Origin: an uncultured Eubacteriales bacterium
GTDB taxonomy: Bacteria > Bacillota > Clostridia > Oscillospirales > Oscillospiraceae
Assembly: GCA_900556935.1 (NCBI GenBank)
Contig: USQL01000010.1
Span: forward strand, 1-35,755
Direction of reading: 5' to 3'
Length of the DNA stretch: 35,755 bases
Positions 22,660 through 30,573 of this stretch are shown here, piece after piece (position 1 is the first letter of the stretch; each line of letters opens with the position of its first letter). The notes beneath the pieces are model-generated. The model did no database searches. It had not been told where the DNA came from and worked only from the letters and a program-made list of their open reading frames with translations. A program made the translations under genes and the position numbers.

Positions 22660-23649
22660 TTAGACCTCTGCCCAATCCTTACCGGCCCAGGCGGGGTGAT
22701 CATATACGGACTTGTCAGCCACATAGGGCCACTTCTTGCCCTGGCAGACGGCCAGGCAGCCCCGGACGCACATTTGGGCCATTTTGATTACGGCCTCTCT
22801 GGTCTGGGCGGCGGAGTGGGGGCTGACGATCAGGTTGGGGCAGTTCAGCAGGGGATCGTCGGCGGCGGGGGGCTCGCTGCAGTACACGTCGGTACCGGCT
22901 CCGGCGATGGTGCCGTTTTTCAGGGCCTCCACCAGGTCCTGCTCGTTGACGATGCCGCCCCGGGAGCAGTTGATCAGCAGTGCGGTGTCCTTCATTATTT
23001 CCAGCTGGGGCTTGGCGATCATATCCCGGGTGCCCTCGGTCAGGGGGACGTGGACGGTCACAATATCGCTGACCTTCAGCAGGTCCTCATAGTTTTCGTA
23101 GTAGTCCGCCCCTAGGGCCTCGATTTTTTCCCGGGAGAGGAAGGGGTCATATCCCGCCAGCTTCATGCCGCAGCCCTGGCAGATTTTGGCGGTTTCCCGG
23201 CCAATGGCACCCAGGCCGATGACACCCACGGTCTTGCCCTCCAGCTCAAAGGCCTTTTTGGCATCCCGGATCTTCCAGTTGCCCCGGAGCATTTCCGTCT
23301 GACCCTCGTACAGGTTCTTAGAAAGGGCAAACATCATAGCCACGGCGTGCTCCGCAACGGACCGGTTGTTGGCCCCCGGGGTAATGACCACCGGAATTCC
23401 CCGCTTCGTAGCCTCGGCAACATCCACGCTGTCGTAACCCACACCGGTACGGCCAATTACTTTCAGATTCGGGCTTCCGGCAATCGCCTTTGCATCGCAC
23501 TTGGCTATCCGGACAATCAGCGCGTCGGCATCCTGCATCTGGTCTAAGTAGTTATTGGGGTCGGCGTTGTCCGCCACATAAATTTCCGCTTTATCCCTCA
23601 GAAGCTCCATACCCTGGGGACACACAGCCTGTGTCATAACAAATTTCAC
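22660..23649 (-). CDS. D-2-hydroxyacid dehydrogenase (phosphoglycerate dehydrogenase-like)
   Basis: This is an NAD-dependent D-isomer-specific 2-hydroxyacid dehydrogenase, 329 residues. The Rossmann motif GLGAIG (145-150) is followed by YDP, with Asp at the end of the second strand, favouring NAD. The catalytic residues are Arg230 (NCSRGG), Glu259 (VYCSEP) and His278 (SPHSAAQ). It lacks the ACT domain of many serine-pathway enzymes. The start is GTG 23649, with GGAGG 8 bases upstream and 13 bases after pdxA; a longer frame would overlap that gene. It may reduce or oxidise a 2-oxo/2-hydroxy acid of the pathway, such as glyoxylate, hydroxypyruvate or an acid-sugar ketone. Confidence 0.9.
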   Translation of the reverse strand: MKFVMTQAVCPQGMELLRDKAEIYVADNADPNNYLDQMQDADALIVRIAKCDAKAIAGSPNLKVIGRTGVGYDSVDVAEATKRGIPVVITPGANNRSVAEHAVAMMFALSKNLYEGQTEMLRGNWKIRDAKKAFELEGKTVGVIGLGAIGRETAKICQGCGMKLAGYDPFLSREKIEALGADYYENYEDLLKVSDIVTVHVPLTEGTRDMIAKPQLEIMKDTALLINCSRGGIVNEQDLVEALKNGTIAGAGTDVYCSEPPAADDPLLNCPNLIVSPHSAAQTREAVIKMAQMCVRGCLAVCQGKKWPYVADKSVYDHPAWAGKDWAEV

Positions 23650-23662
23650 AGCGTCTTCCTCC

Positions 23663-24742
23663 TTACGCCTTATGATTCGCCAACGTAATGGCATAATCCA
23701 TAGCGTTCACCAGACTCAGCTCGTTGGCGTGGCCGGATCCCGCGTGGCCGAAGCCGGTACCGTGGTCCACAGAGGCGCGGATGATAGGCAAGCCCAATGT
23801 GACATTGATTCCGGCGACGGCATCCCAATGGCCCTCCGCCTTGTTGTAGACAAAGCCCTTGACCTTCAGGGGGATATGGCCCTGGTCATGGTACATGACC
23901 ACAACAATATCATACCAGCCGCCCAATGCCTTGGAGAACACCGTGTCGGGAGGCGTCGGCTTTTTCTCGGGAATATTGATGCCCTCGGCCAGTGCCTCGT
24001 CAATGGCTGGCTGGATTTCCTCAATCTCCTCGGTGCCGAACATGCCGTTCTCGCCGCAGTGGGGGTTGAGACCCGCCACGCCAATCTTGGGATTTTCAAT
24101 ACCCAGAGCCTTGCAGCCCGCGTTGGCAATGCGGATGCAGTCCAGAACCCGCTCCTTCTTGACCCGGTCACAGGCTTCCCGCAGGGAGACATGGGTGGAT
24201 ACATGGACCACCCGCAGGCCCTCGTGGGCCAGCATCATGGTGTACTTATTGGTGTGAGTGTAGTCGGCATAGATTTCCGTATGGCCGGAATAGTGGTGGC
24301 CCGCCATGTTGATGGCTTCCTTGGAAAGGGCGTTGGTCACGGTGGCATCAATTTCCCCGTTCATAGCCAGGGTAATCACCTTTACCACATACTGGAACGC
24401 CGCCTCGCCGCCGATGGCACAGGCTCCAACGCCGAAGGGCTTGGGCACATCCAAATCGGAGGTATCGGGAATGGCCTCCGCGGGGACCAGCCCCATGTCC
24501 AGCACGTCAACGGTGCCATGCCGGAAAACAGCGTCCTTTACCTCCTTGCACACGTTCATGGCAAGGTCAATGCCGGAAACCTTTTTGGCAACCTTCAACG
24601 CATAGGCCATGGAGGTAGCGTCGCCCACTACCAGGGGGCGGCAGCGCTCGTATAGCTTCTCGTCCGCCAGGGCCCGAACGGTGATTTCCGGGCCGTTGCC
24701 AAAGGGGTCGCCCATAGAAATGCCGAGAATGGGTTTGTTCAT
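23663..24742 (-). CDS. pdxA2: PdxA-family 4-phospho-acid-sugar dehydrogenase
   Basis: This protein of 359 residues belongs to the 4-hydroxythreonine-4-phosphate dehydrogenase family. Visible motifs are GISMGDPFGNGPEI at the start, HYSGHTE (metal-binding His), GLNPHCGENG, VMYHDQGHIPLK (metal-binding His and phosphate loop) and RASVDHGTGFG. The enzyme oxidises a 3-hydroxyl next to a 4-phosphate and decarboxylates the product. The adjacent four-carbon acid sugar kinase, and the absence of other vitamin B6 genes, favours the PdxA2 role: D-threonate or D-erythronate 4-phosphate to a triose phosphate plus CO2. It starts with ATG after AAGGAGA. Confidence 0.88.
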   Translation of the reverse strand: MNKPILGISMGDPFGNGPEITVRALADEKLYERCRPLVVGDATSMAYALKVAKKVSGIDLAMNVCKEVKDAVFRHGTVDVLDMGLVPAEAIPDTSDLDVPKPFGVGACAIGGEAAFQYVVKVITLAMNGEIDATVTNALSKEAINMAGHHYSGHTEIYADYTHTNKYTMMLAHEGLRVVHVSTHVSLREACDRVKKERVLDCIRIANAGCKALGIENPKIGVAGLNPHCGENGMFGTEEIEEIQPAIDEALAEGINIPEKKPTPPDTVFSKALGGWYDIVVVMYHDQGHIPLKVKGFVYNKAEGHWDAVAGINVTLGLPIIRASVDHGTGFGHAGSGHANELSLVNAMDYAITLANHKA

Positions 24743-24764
24743 CGTCAGTCTCTCCTTTTTCCAA

Positions 24765-25673
24765 TCAGTGCTGGTCTGCGGTTTCCTTCAGAACTTCCTT
24801 CAGCGCCTCTACGCCCTCGTCACACAGATAGTTGAAGGGGCGGCGGCAGTCGCCCACCGGATAGCCCATAAGCGCCACAGCCTTTTTAATAATGGTGTTG
24901 GGATTGCCGAACTTGAAGACCGGCTGAATCTTGCCCACAGCCTCCTGGGCCTTCCGGGCCTCCTCCAGCTCTCCGGCAGCGAAGTGGTTGTAAATCGAGG
25001 CAACCGTGCCGGGCCAGATGTTCGCCCGTCCGGCAATACCGCCCTTGCCGCCGTTTTCCAGGCAGAAGAGAATGTTGCCGTCGTTGCCCGCCAGAACGGA
25101 GAAATCCTTGTCCAGGTCCTTTGTCTGGTCGATGTAGGCTTTCAGGTTGTCCCGGTCCCCGGAGGAATCCTTGGCACCCATAATCACGTCAACATCCTTG
25201 GCAAGCTTTGCCACGGTCTCGGGCAGAAGCTTGTTGCCGGTGCGGGGCGGGATATTATACAGAACAATGGGGATGTTCACATGCTTGGCAACCTCTACAT
25301 AGTGGTCATATAGCTCCTTCTGGCTGGCCACCGCAAAGCTGGGGGTGATGATGCTCAGCACATCCGCGCCCAGCTCCTCCGCCCGCTTGGACATCCGAAT
25401 GGTGTCCGCCGTGGAGATGCAGCCGGTCCCGGCATACACAGGCACCCGGCCCTTGACCTGGTCGATGACCGTCTCCAGAACCTCCTCCTTCTCCTTCAGG
25501 CTCAGGATATAGCCCTCGCCGTTGGTGCCAAAGGGGAACAGTCCGTGAACGCCGCCCGCCAGCAGCCGCTCCACCTGATTGCGCAGCTCCTCATGATTGA
25601 CGGTCTGCTCCGCGTCGTCATGCATGGGTGTCAGAATCGGAGGAATGATGCCCTTGATTTCGCAGTTCTTCAT
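24765..25673 (-). CDS. DapA-family aldolase/lyase, copy 2
   Basis: This is the second Schiff-base lyase of the operon, 302 residues. Lys168 (GAKDSSG), Tyr139 (LYNIPPRTGN) and GTNGEG (49-54) keep the catalytic set; the Ser of GTNGES is Gly here. Copy 1 differs at several active-site neighbours, for example CPYF versus TPSF at about 107-113. The two therefore may act on different stereoisomers or chain lengths. Both end with a similar helix and the phrase MGYPVGDCR. Placed directly after the iron alcohol dehydrogenase gene, it could release an aldehyde for that enzyme. Confidence 0.88.
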   Translation of the reverse strand: MKNCEIKGIIPPILTPMHDDAEQTVNHEELRNQVERLLAGGVHGLFPFGTNGEGYILSLKEKEEVLETVIDQVKGRVPVYAGTGCISTADTIRMSKRAEELGADVLSIITPSFAVASQKELYDHYVEVAKHVNIPIVLYNIPPRTGNKLLPETVAKLAKDVDVIMGAKDSSGDRDNLKAYIDQTKDLDKDFSVLAGNDGNILFCLENGGKGGIAGRANIWPGTVASIYNHFAAGELEEARKAQEAVGKIQPVFKFGNPNTIIKKAVALMGYPVGDCRRPFNYLCDEGVEALKEVLKETADQH

Positions 25674-25691
25674 ATTCGCTCTCCTTTTCTT

Positions 25692-26858
25692 TTACAGGAT
25701 TTCCTGATAAATGGCTCTTGCGTCCTCAGCCGTCACGGTGCGCATATTGTTCACCAGCAGCCGCTGCACCTGCATACCGGCCTCTACCAGTCCCTCCAGG
25801 TCCTCCGCGGGAACATTGAATTCCTTGAGACTGGTGGGGATTTCCAGATGCTTTACAATGCCTTCCATCTTGGCAATCATCCAGGCGCTCTTCTCGTCCA
25901 CGGTCTTGCACTTGACCTCTTCATGGCAGCAGCGGTCATAGGCCTGGGCCAGGCGGGCCCGGAACGCGGGGTCCTGGGCGTTGAAGCGCATGACAGGTGC
26001 CAGCAGAATGGCGTTGGAAACGCCGTGGGCAATGTGGTATTTGCCGCCCAAGGGGTAGCTCAGGGCGTGGACCGCGGTGGTGCCGGAGGCGGTAATGGCC
26101 AGGCCGCCGTAGTAGGCCGCCATCTGCATCCGGTTTTTCTCGGTCATGGCGCTGGAATCATCGCAGGCCTTTTCGATATTGTTGAGAATCAGGTCCGCGC
26201 CCTCCAGGGCGTACATATCGCTAAAGGGGTTGGCCTTGTTGGAGGTGAAGCACTCAATGCAATGGGCCAGCGCGTCTACGCCGGTGGCCGCGGCAATCTT
26301 CCGGGGCAGGTTCTTAATCAGCCGCGCATCCAGAATCACGTAGTCCGCAATCATGTTCTCATTGACAATGCCGATTTTCAGTTCCTTCTCCGGAACGCCC
26401 ACAATGGCGTTGGGGGTCACCTCCGCGCCGGTACCGGCGGTGGTGGGAATCAGGACGATGGGCACGCACTTCCTGGCCATTCCGGGGTTATCCAGCAGCT
26501 CCTTCACGCCGTATTCGTCGGTGACCAAAATGCTTGCCAGCTTGGCGGCATCCATCACGCTGCCGCCGCCGCAGGCGACAATCAGGTCGGCACCGCTCTG
26601 CTTGAACTCGTCCACAATTTTCTGAACGGCCATGTAGGAGGGCTCGGGAGGCAGGTCGTCCAGCACGTAATATTCTACGCCCGTGGCCTTGACCACATCC
26701 TCCGCCAGCGTGAACAGCCCCAGGCCCCGCAGACCCTTGTCCGTAAACATGGCAACCTTCTTGGCGTTCAGGTTTCCGATAATCGCCGCAATGTTATCCA
26801 TGGCGTTTTCACCGCCATAGACGGCGTGGGGCATTTTCAAATTGTACTTGGTAAGCAT
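25692..26858 (-). CDS. Iron-containing alcohol dehydrogenase (group III)
   Basis: This NAD(P)H-dependent dehydrogenase has 388 residues. The dinucleotide motif is CGGGSVMDAAK (about 96-106). Iron ligands lie in the DALAHCIECF segment and the HALSYPLGGKYHIAHGVSN segment with its paired His residues, as in the lactaldehyde reductase/1,3-propanediol dehydrogenase type. The preferred start is ATG 26858, 8 bases from GGAGG; the TTG just upstream is unlikely. In this operon it probably reduces the aldehyde from a DapA-type cleavage, such as glycolaldehyde or a semialdehyde, or oxidises the reverse. Confidence 0.93.
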   Translation of the reverse strand: MLTKYNLKMPHAVYGGENAMDNIAAIIGNLNAKKVAMFTDKGLRGLGLFTLAEDVVKATGVEYYVLDDLPPEPSYMAVQKIVDEFKQSGADLIVACGGGSVMDAAKLASILVTDEYGVKELLDNPGMARKCVPIVLIPTTAGTGAEVTPNAIVGVPEKELKIGIVNENMIADYVILDARLIKNLPRKIAAATGVDALAHCIECFTSNKANPFSDMYALEGADLILNNIEKACDDSSAMTEKNRMQMAAYYGGLAITASGTTAVHALSYPLGGKYHIAHGVSNAILLAPVMRFNAQDPAFRARLAQAYDRCCHEEVKCKTVDEKSAWMIAKMEGIVKHLEIPTSLKEFNVPAEDLEGLVEAGMQVQRLLVNNMRTVTAEDARAIYQEIL

Positions 26859-26871
26859 CAATACTTCCTCC

Positions 26872-28155
26872 TTATTGCATTGCGTGCTCCGGCTCCCTTG
26901 CGCCGGAATCCGCGGTGATACGATTTGTCAGATATAATAGAAGCTTCGGGTCTCCGAATCCCCCGGACTTGGAAAGCAGGTATCTTTCCCTGCCGCCGTA
27001 TGTCACCCGTGCCAGCACCACCCCCGGCGCGTATTCACAGATGGGAACCAGCTCCCTCAGATTCGCCAGCTCCATAAAGGCCATCAGCGTGTCCCCACCG
27101 GTTACCATCAGCGTCGCCTCCAGGCCGTTGTCCAGCAGCCATTTGAGAATCGCACCCATGGTGTGGGAGATTCTGCAGCGCACCGCCTCCAAATCCAGCC
27201 CCAGCTCCCGGCGGTACCGTTCCAGCTCCTCCGGATGGCCCAGGCCGTCGCACTCAATCATGCTGCAGGGGGCCGCCTGCACAGCGGTGAGCATCCGCGT
27301 CAAATCCCGCTGCCCCTGGGGGGAGTCCAGCCAGCCCGCGTCCAGCTTCTGAGGAACGGTAAGCCGTATCCTCGGGAAGCCTTCCTGTTCGGCCGCGTCC
27401 ATCTGGTTCAAGGTGATGGCGTTGACGCTGCCACAGACCACCAGTAGCTTTTCCGGAAGATTGGGTTCCGGAAGCGCCTCCTTTTGAAGGCCCAGCAGCT
27501 CTGGCAGGGCCACGGCAAATCCCGCGCAGCCCGCCAGCAGATGCAGCTCATCCTGTTCCCGGAGTTCCCGGGCAATTCGGTGAAGATCCTCCTCCGTCTG
27601 GGCATCGTGCAGGACAATGCCCTTCTCCGGAGTTTCCTCCTGTCCCTCCAGCGTCACCCTGACGGAAGACTGGGCCCCGATAATCTGCCGTACATCCGAA
27701 TAGAGCACCGGCTCAAAGGGGTCCTTTCCGAATACGCTGTCCGCCACCTTTTGGCCGTCGATGTAATGAATTCCCGCTTTTGTCACCCGGTGCAGCTGGG
27801 GCAGGGCCGGTACAAAATGCAGCACAGGGCTGTTTGACTGTTCCAGTGCCGCGGCAAGCTCGCTTCCGATGTTGCCCCGCAGGCCGGAGTCTGTCTTCTT
27901 ATAGATGCAGTAAACGCCCTTCCGCGCGGCCTCTGCCACGATATCCCCAACGATTCCGGCGGCCTCCTCCGGTGCCAGATGGCGGGTTTCCGCGTCCACA
28001 ATCAACACATCCGTTTTTTCCGGCAGCCCTTCAAAAAAGCTCTTCCGCCTGTCAAACCGAAGTACGGTGCCCTCACCCCGGAACTGAATGCCCGTGTCCA
28101 AGGCACCTGTAAAATCATCCGCAATCACCAATAACTTGACCAATCCTGAAATCAT
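26872..28155 (-). CDS. Four-carbon acid sugar kinase family protein (DUF1537 type)
   Basis: This protein of 427 residues is full length for the family. The N-terminal substrate domain begins KLLVIADDFTGALDTG, with the paired Asp residues typical of the family. YKKTDSGLRGNIGSE around 95-110 is the phosphate/substrate loop. The C-terminal ATP-binding domain carries VTGGDTLMAF near 350 and the closing K-S-G-G-F-G-D. Members phosphorylate threonate, erythronate, 3-oxo-tetronate or related acids at the terminal hydroxyl. As first gene of the operon it defines the pathway's entry; next to PdxA2 it points to tetronate use. The ribosome site is weak (AAAAGAG close to the ATG). The promoter is probably at 28253-28281. 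Confidence 0.9.
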   Translation of the reverse strand: MISGLVKLLVIADDFTGALDTGIQFRGEGTVLRFDRRKSFFEGLPEKTDVLIVDAETRHLAPEEAAGIVGDIVAEAARKGVYCIYKKTDSGLRGNIGSELAAALEQSNSPVLHFVPALPQLHRVTKAGIHYIDGQKVADSVFGKDPFEPVLYSDVRQIIGAQSSVRVTLEGQEETPEKGIVLHDAQTEEDLHRIARELREQDELHLLAGCAGFAVALPELLGLQKEALPEPNLPEKLLVVCGSVNAITLNQMDAAEQEGFPRIRLTVPQKLDAGWLDSPQGQRDLTRMLTAVQAAPCSMIECDGLGHPEELERYRRELGLDLEAVRCRISHTMGAILKWLLDNGLEATLMVTGGDTLMAFMELANLRELVPICEYAPGVVLARVTYGGRERYLLSKSGGFGDPKLLLYLTNRITADSGAREPEHAMQ

Positions 28156-28252
28156 CTCTTTTCTGTTCCATTTTGAAACTGCTCATTTTCAATCTAAATA
28201 TGCAAGGTCGTTTTCAACAAATTAGCTGCTGTTTTTCTGTGCTTGTACTGGT

Positions 28253-28281
28253 ATAATAACAGCGTTCGCAGCAATTCGCAA
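28253..28281 (-). promoter_or_regulatory. Probable promoter of the acid-sugar operon
   Basis: On the minus strand, TTGCGA (28276-28281) and TATTAT (28253-28258) are 17 bases apart. Imperfect TGCGAATTGC / TGCGAACGC direct repeats lie over the -35 and spacer and may be a regulator site. The leader to ATG 28155 would be about 90 bases. A plus-strand TATAAT overlaps the same -10 (28252-28257), so divergent use is possible. Confidence 0.5.
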
Positions 28282-28391
28282 ACTGAACGGTCTCTAAAAT
28301 TGTTTTGTTTTGAAACACTCGTATGTTTTTGTATGGTTCGCACAGTTTTTCCGTTTCCCTTTTAGTGATATTGCCAACCCTTTCTTTTTCC

Positions 28392-28413
28392 CCGGCGGAG
28401 CACATTCCGCCGG
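28392..28413 (+). terminator. Intrinsic terminator with no gene in front of it
   Basis: CCGGCGGA (28392-28399) pairs with TCCGCCGG (28406-28413), followed by TTTTTCCTGTTTT on the plus strand. The only plus-strand DNA upstream is the start region of the minus-strand operon. It would therefore end a short leaderless transcript or shield azlC from antisense transcription. Confidence 0.75.
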
Positions 28414-28431
28414 TTTTTCCTGTTTTCACAC

Positions 28432-28460
28432 TTGACGGAAGCTGTAGGAAGCGATACAAT
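28432..28460 (+). promoter_or_regulatory. Promoter of azlCD
   Basis: TTGACG (28432-28437) and TACAAT (28455-28460) are separated by 17 bases. Placed between the terminator and azlC, it gives a leader of about 40 bases and fixes the azlC start downstream, at 28507. Confidence 0.75.
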
Positions 28461-28506
28461 GATGAAACTGCAACTTGTAACTACAGCACAGAAAAGAGAA
28501 TCAAAC

Positions 28507-29223
28507 ATGAATTGGAATGAGTATACCCTTGGTGTCCGCCGGGGGATGCCGGTGGGAATTGGCTACCTGTCTGTAAGCTTTGGCTTCGGTACGCTGGCCG
28601 CCTCCCAGGGCATCCGTGTGCTGGACGCTTTTTTAATCTCCGCCACCAACGTCACCAGCGCCGGGCAGTTCGCAGGCCTGACCCTGATTCTGGCCTGTGC
28701 CGGTCTGTGGGAGGTCATTCTGACCCAGATTATCATCAACAGCCGCTACGCTCTGATGAGCCTGGCCCTGAGCCAGCGGATGGGCGAAAAAATAGGCTTC
28801 TTCCCCCGTCTTTTCATCGCCTTTATGAATACGGATGAAATCTTCGCCCTGGCCATGTCCCGGAAAGAGCCCCTGACCGTGCCCTATCTGCTGGGGCTGG
28901 GGCTGCTGCCCTTCCTGGGCTGGACCGCTGGCACCGTGCTGGGCGCGCTGGCCGGTTCCATCCTGCCGGAGGCCATCCGCACCGCCCTGGGGGTCATGCT
29001 CTACGGCATGTTCATCGCCATTGTCGTCCCCCCTGCAAAAAAAGAACGGCCGGTGCTGGCCGCGGTGCTTCTGGCCCTGGTGTGCAGCAGTCTGCTGGAC
29101 TGGGTGCCCCTGTTCCGGAATATCTCCGCCGGTATTGCCATCGTCATCAGTACGGTTCTGGCAGCCGGTGTCTGTGCGGCCCTGTTCCCCATCTCCGAAG
29201 AGAAAGAGGAGGAAGCCCTATGA
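28507..29223 (+). CDS. azlC: AzlC-type branched-chain amino acid exporter, large subunit
   Basis: This protein has 238 residues. It opens with GVRRGMPVGIGYLSVSFGFG, the standard AzlC start. The G-x-x-S-A-G-Q-F-A-like segment (ATNVTSAGQFAGLTL), SRYALMSLALSQR and GTVLGALAGSILPE follow. It has about six or seven membrane segments. With AzlD it exports leucine, valine and analogues. ATG 28507 is used because the promoter overlaps the longer frame; the ribosome site (AAAGAGA) is modest. Its TGA overlaps the azlD ATG. Confidence 0.92.
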   Translation: MNWNEYTLGVRRGMPVGIGYLSVSFGFGTLAASQGIRVLDAFLISATNVTSAGQFAGLTLILACAGLWEVILTQIIINSRYALMSLALSQRMGEKIGFFPRLFIAFMNTDEIFALAMSRKEPLTVPYLLGLGLLPFLGWTAGTVLGALAGSILPEAIRTALGVMLYGMFIAIVVPPAKKERPVLAAVLLALVCSSLLDWVPLFRNISAGIAIVISTVLAAGVCAALFPISEEKEEEAL

Positions 29224-29528
29224 GCATCTACGCCTACATTGCCGCCATGGCCCTGACCACCTACCTCATCCGGATGCTGCCCATGACCATTTTCCGCAAA
29301 CCCATCCGCAGCCGCTTTCTCCGCTCCTTCCTGTATTACGTTCCCTACGCCTGCCTGACGGCCATGACCTTTCCCTCGATTCTTTCCAGCGCCGGGTCCC
29401 TGGCCGCGGGAATTGCCGCCCTGGCCGCTGCCGTACTGCTATCCTACCTAGGCAAGAGCCTGGTGGTGGTTGCCCTGAGCAGCAGCGCCGTTGTATTCGT
29501 CGTCAATCTGATTGTTTCCATTCTATAA
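29220..29528 (+). CDS. azlD: AzlD-type branched-chain amino acid exporter, small subunit
   Basis: This membrane protein of 102 residues has four hydrophobic segments and the family phrases MALTTYLIRMLPM and YYVPYACLTAMTFP. Its ATG overlaps the azlC stop (ATGA), giving translational coupling. AGGAGGAAG just upstream serves as ribosome site. It forms the exporter with AzlC. Confidence 0.92.
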   Translation: MSIYAYIAAMALTTYLIRMLPMTIFRKPIRSRFLRSFLYYVPYACLTAMTFPSILSSAGSLAAGIAALAAAVLLSYLGKSLVVVALSSSAVVFVVNLIVSIL

Positions 29529-29546
29529 AAACTTAGGAGGATTCCC

Positions 29547-30116
29547 ATGGGAATTATCGAACTGTTCATTCTGGCCGTTGGCCTGAGCATGGATGCCTTC
29601 GCCGTCTCCGTGTGCAAGGGCCTTGCCATGAAGCAGGCCCCCATCAAGGCCCAGCTGGTATGCGGTGCCTGGTTCGGCGGCTTTCAGGCCCTGATGCCCC
29701 TGATCGGTTACTATCTCGGCACCCTGTTTATCGATGCCATTTCCGCCATTGACCACTGGATTGCCTTCGGTCTTTTGGTGTTGATTGGTGTTAACATGCT
29801 CCGGGAGGCCCTGGGCAAGGACGAGGAGGAGACCCCCGACGCAGACCTTTCCGTAAAGACCATGTTCATCATGGCGGTGGCCACCTCCATCGACGCCCTG
29901 GCCGTCGGCATCTCCCTGGCCATGGCCGGTGTTTCCAATATCTATCTTGCCGTTCTGCTCATCGGCCTGACCACCTTTGTGCTCTCCGCCGTCGGTGTCA
30001 AAGTGGGCACCATCTTCGGCAGCCGCTACGAAAAGAAGGCCGAGGTTGTGGGCGGCATCATTCTGATTCTGCTGGGCTTTAAAATCCTTCTGGAGCACCT
30101 GGGAGTTCTGGGATGA
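29547..30116 (+). CDS. mntP: Manganese efflux pump MntP
   Basis: This inner-membrane exporter has 189 residues and six predicted helices in two inverted halves. Each half has the signature acidic pair region: LSMDAFAVSVCKGL at 13-26 and TSIDALAVGISLA near 112-124. The central loop is acidic (GKDEEETPDAD). MntP expels Mn2+ and protects against manganese excess. Many mntP genes have a yybP-ykoY manganese riboswitch, but there is no room for one here: the gene follows azlD by 18 bases with GGAGG. It overlaps the next gene by ATGA. Confidence 0.93.
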   Translation: MGIIELFILAVGLSMDAFAVSVCKGLAMKQAPIKAQLVCGAWFGGFQALMPLIGYYLGTLFIDAISAIDHWIAFGLLVLIGVNMLREALGKDEEETPDADLSVKTMFIMAVATSIDALAVGISLAMAGVSNIYLAVLLIGLTTFVLSAVGVKVGTIFGSRYEKKAEVVGGIILILLGFKILLEHLGVLG

Positions 30117-30553
30117 AAAAAAGCCGCGTTATCTATCTCTGCCTGACCGTTCTGACCCTGGGCTTCATCTGGGGCAACTCCGCCATGCCGGGGGACATCT
30201 CCGGTGAAATCAGCGGCAGCCTGTTTGAGGTTCTGGAGCCCATGCTCTCCTCCTTTGGCGACAAGGGCGAGTTTATCCTGCGAAAAATCGGCCACTTCTC
30301 CGAATTCACCATGCTAGGCTTCCTTCTTTCCGGTCTGACCCGTCCGGGGAAAATCACCCTTTCCTGGCCCCCCGTCCCCCTTTTTCTGGGCCTTGCCTGT
30401 GCCTGCCTGGACGAAACCATCCAAATTTTCTCCCCAGGCCGCTTTTCCACCCTGACAGATGTCTGGATTGACTTTTCCGGTGTCTGCCTGGGCCTGCTCC
30501 TGTCCCTGGCAGTCTACGCCCTCATCAACCGACACGCAAACACCCCGGACTGA
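30113..30553 (+). CDS. VanZ-family membrane protein
   Basis: This protein has 146 residues. The first helix (about 6-24) ends in WGNSAMPG. The conserved RKIGHFSEFTMLGFLL is around 64-80, and CLDETIQIFSPGRFSTLTDVWID around 102-125. These are the hallmark motifs of the VanZ family: K-x-x-H-x-x-E and D-E-x-x-Q-x-x-x-x-G-R-x-x-x-x-D. Some members give low-level teicoplanin resistance or modify the envelope; the activity is unknown for most. Start overlaps mntP, so translation is coupled. The stop codon lies in the loop of the terminator. Confidence 0.9.
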   Translation: MKKSRVIYLCLTVLTLGFIWGNSAMPGDISGEISGSLFEVLEPMLSSFGDKGEFILRKIGHFSEFTMLGFLLSGLTRPGKITLSWPPVPLFLGLACACLDETIQIFSPGRFSTLTDVWIDFSGVCLGLLLSLAVYALINRHANTPD

Positions 30554-30566
30554 AAAATCCGGGGTG
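30541..30566. terminator. Bidirectional terminator between the vanZ-like and UroD-family genes
   Basis: CACCCCGGA (30541-30549) pairs perfectly with TCCGGGGTG (30558-30566) across an 8-base loop, followed by TTCGTGTTTATG. It separates convergent genes. Confidence 0.8.
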
Positions 30567-30573
30567 TTCGTGT

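Noticed and set aside
21673..23115. 480-codon open frame on the plus strand
   Set aside because: Antisense to tctB, the first DapA-family gene and the hydroxyacid dehydrogenase gene; low-complexity composition and no ribosome site.
25545..26918. 457-codon open frame on the plus strand
   Set aside because: Antisense to the iron alcohol dehydrogenase gene, whose motifs are unambiguous.
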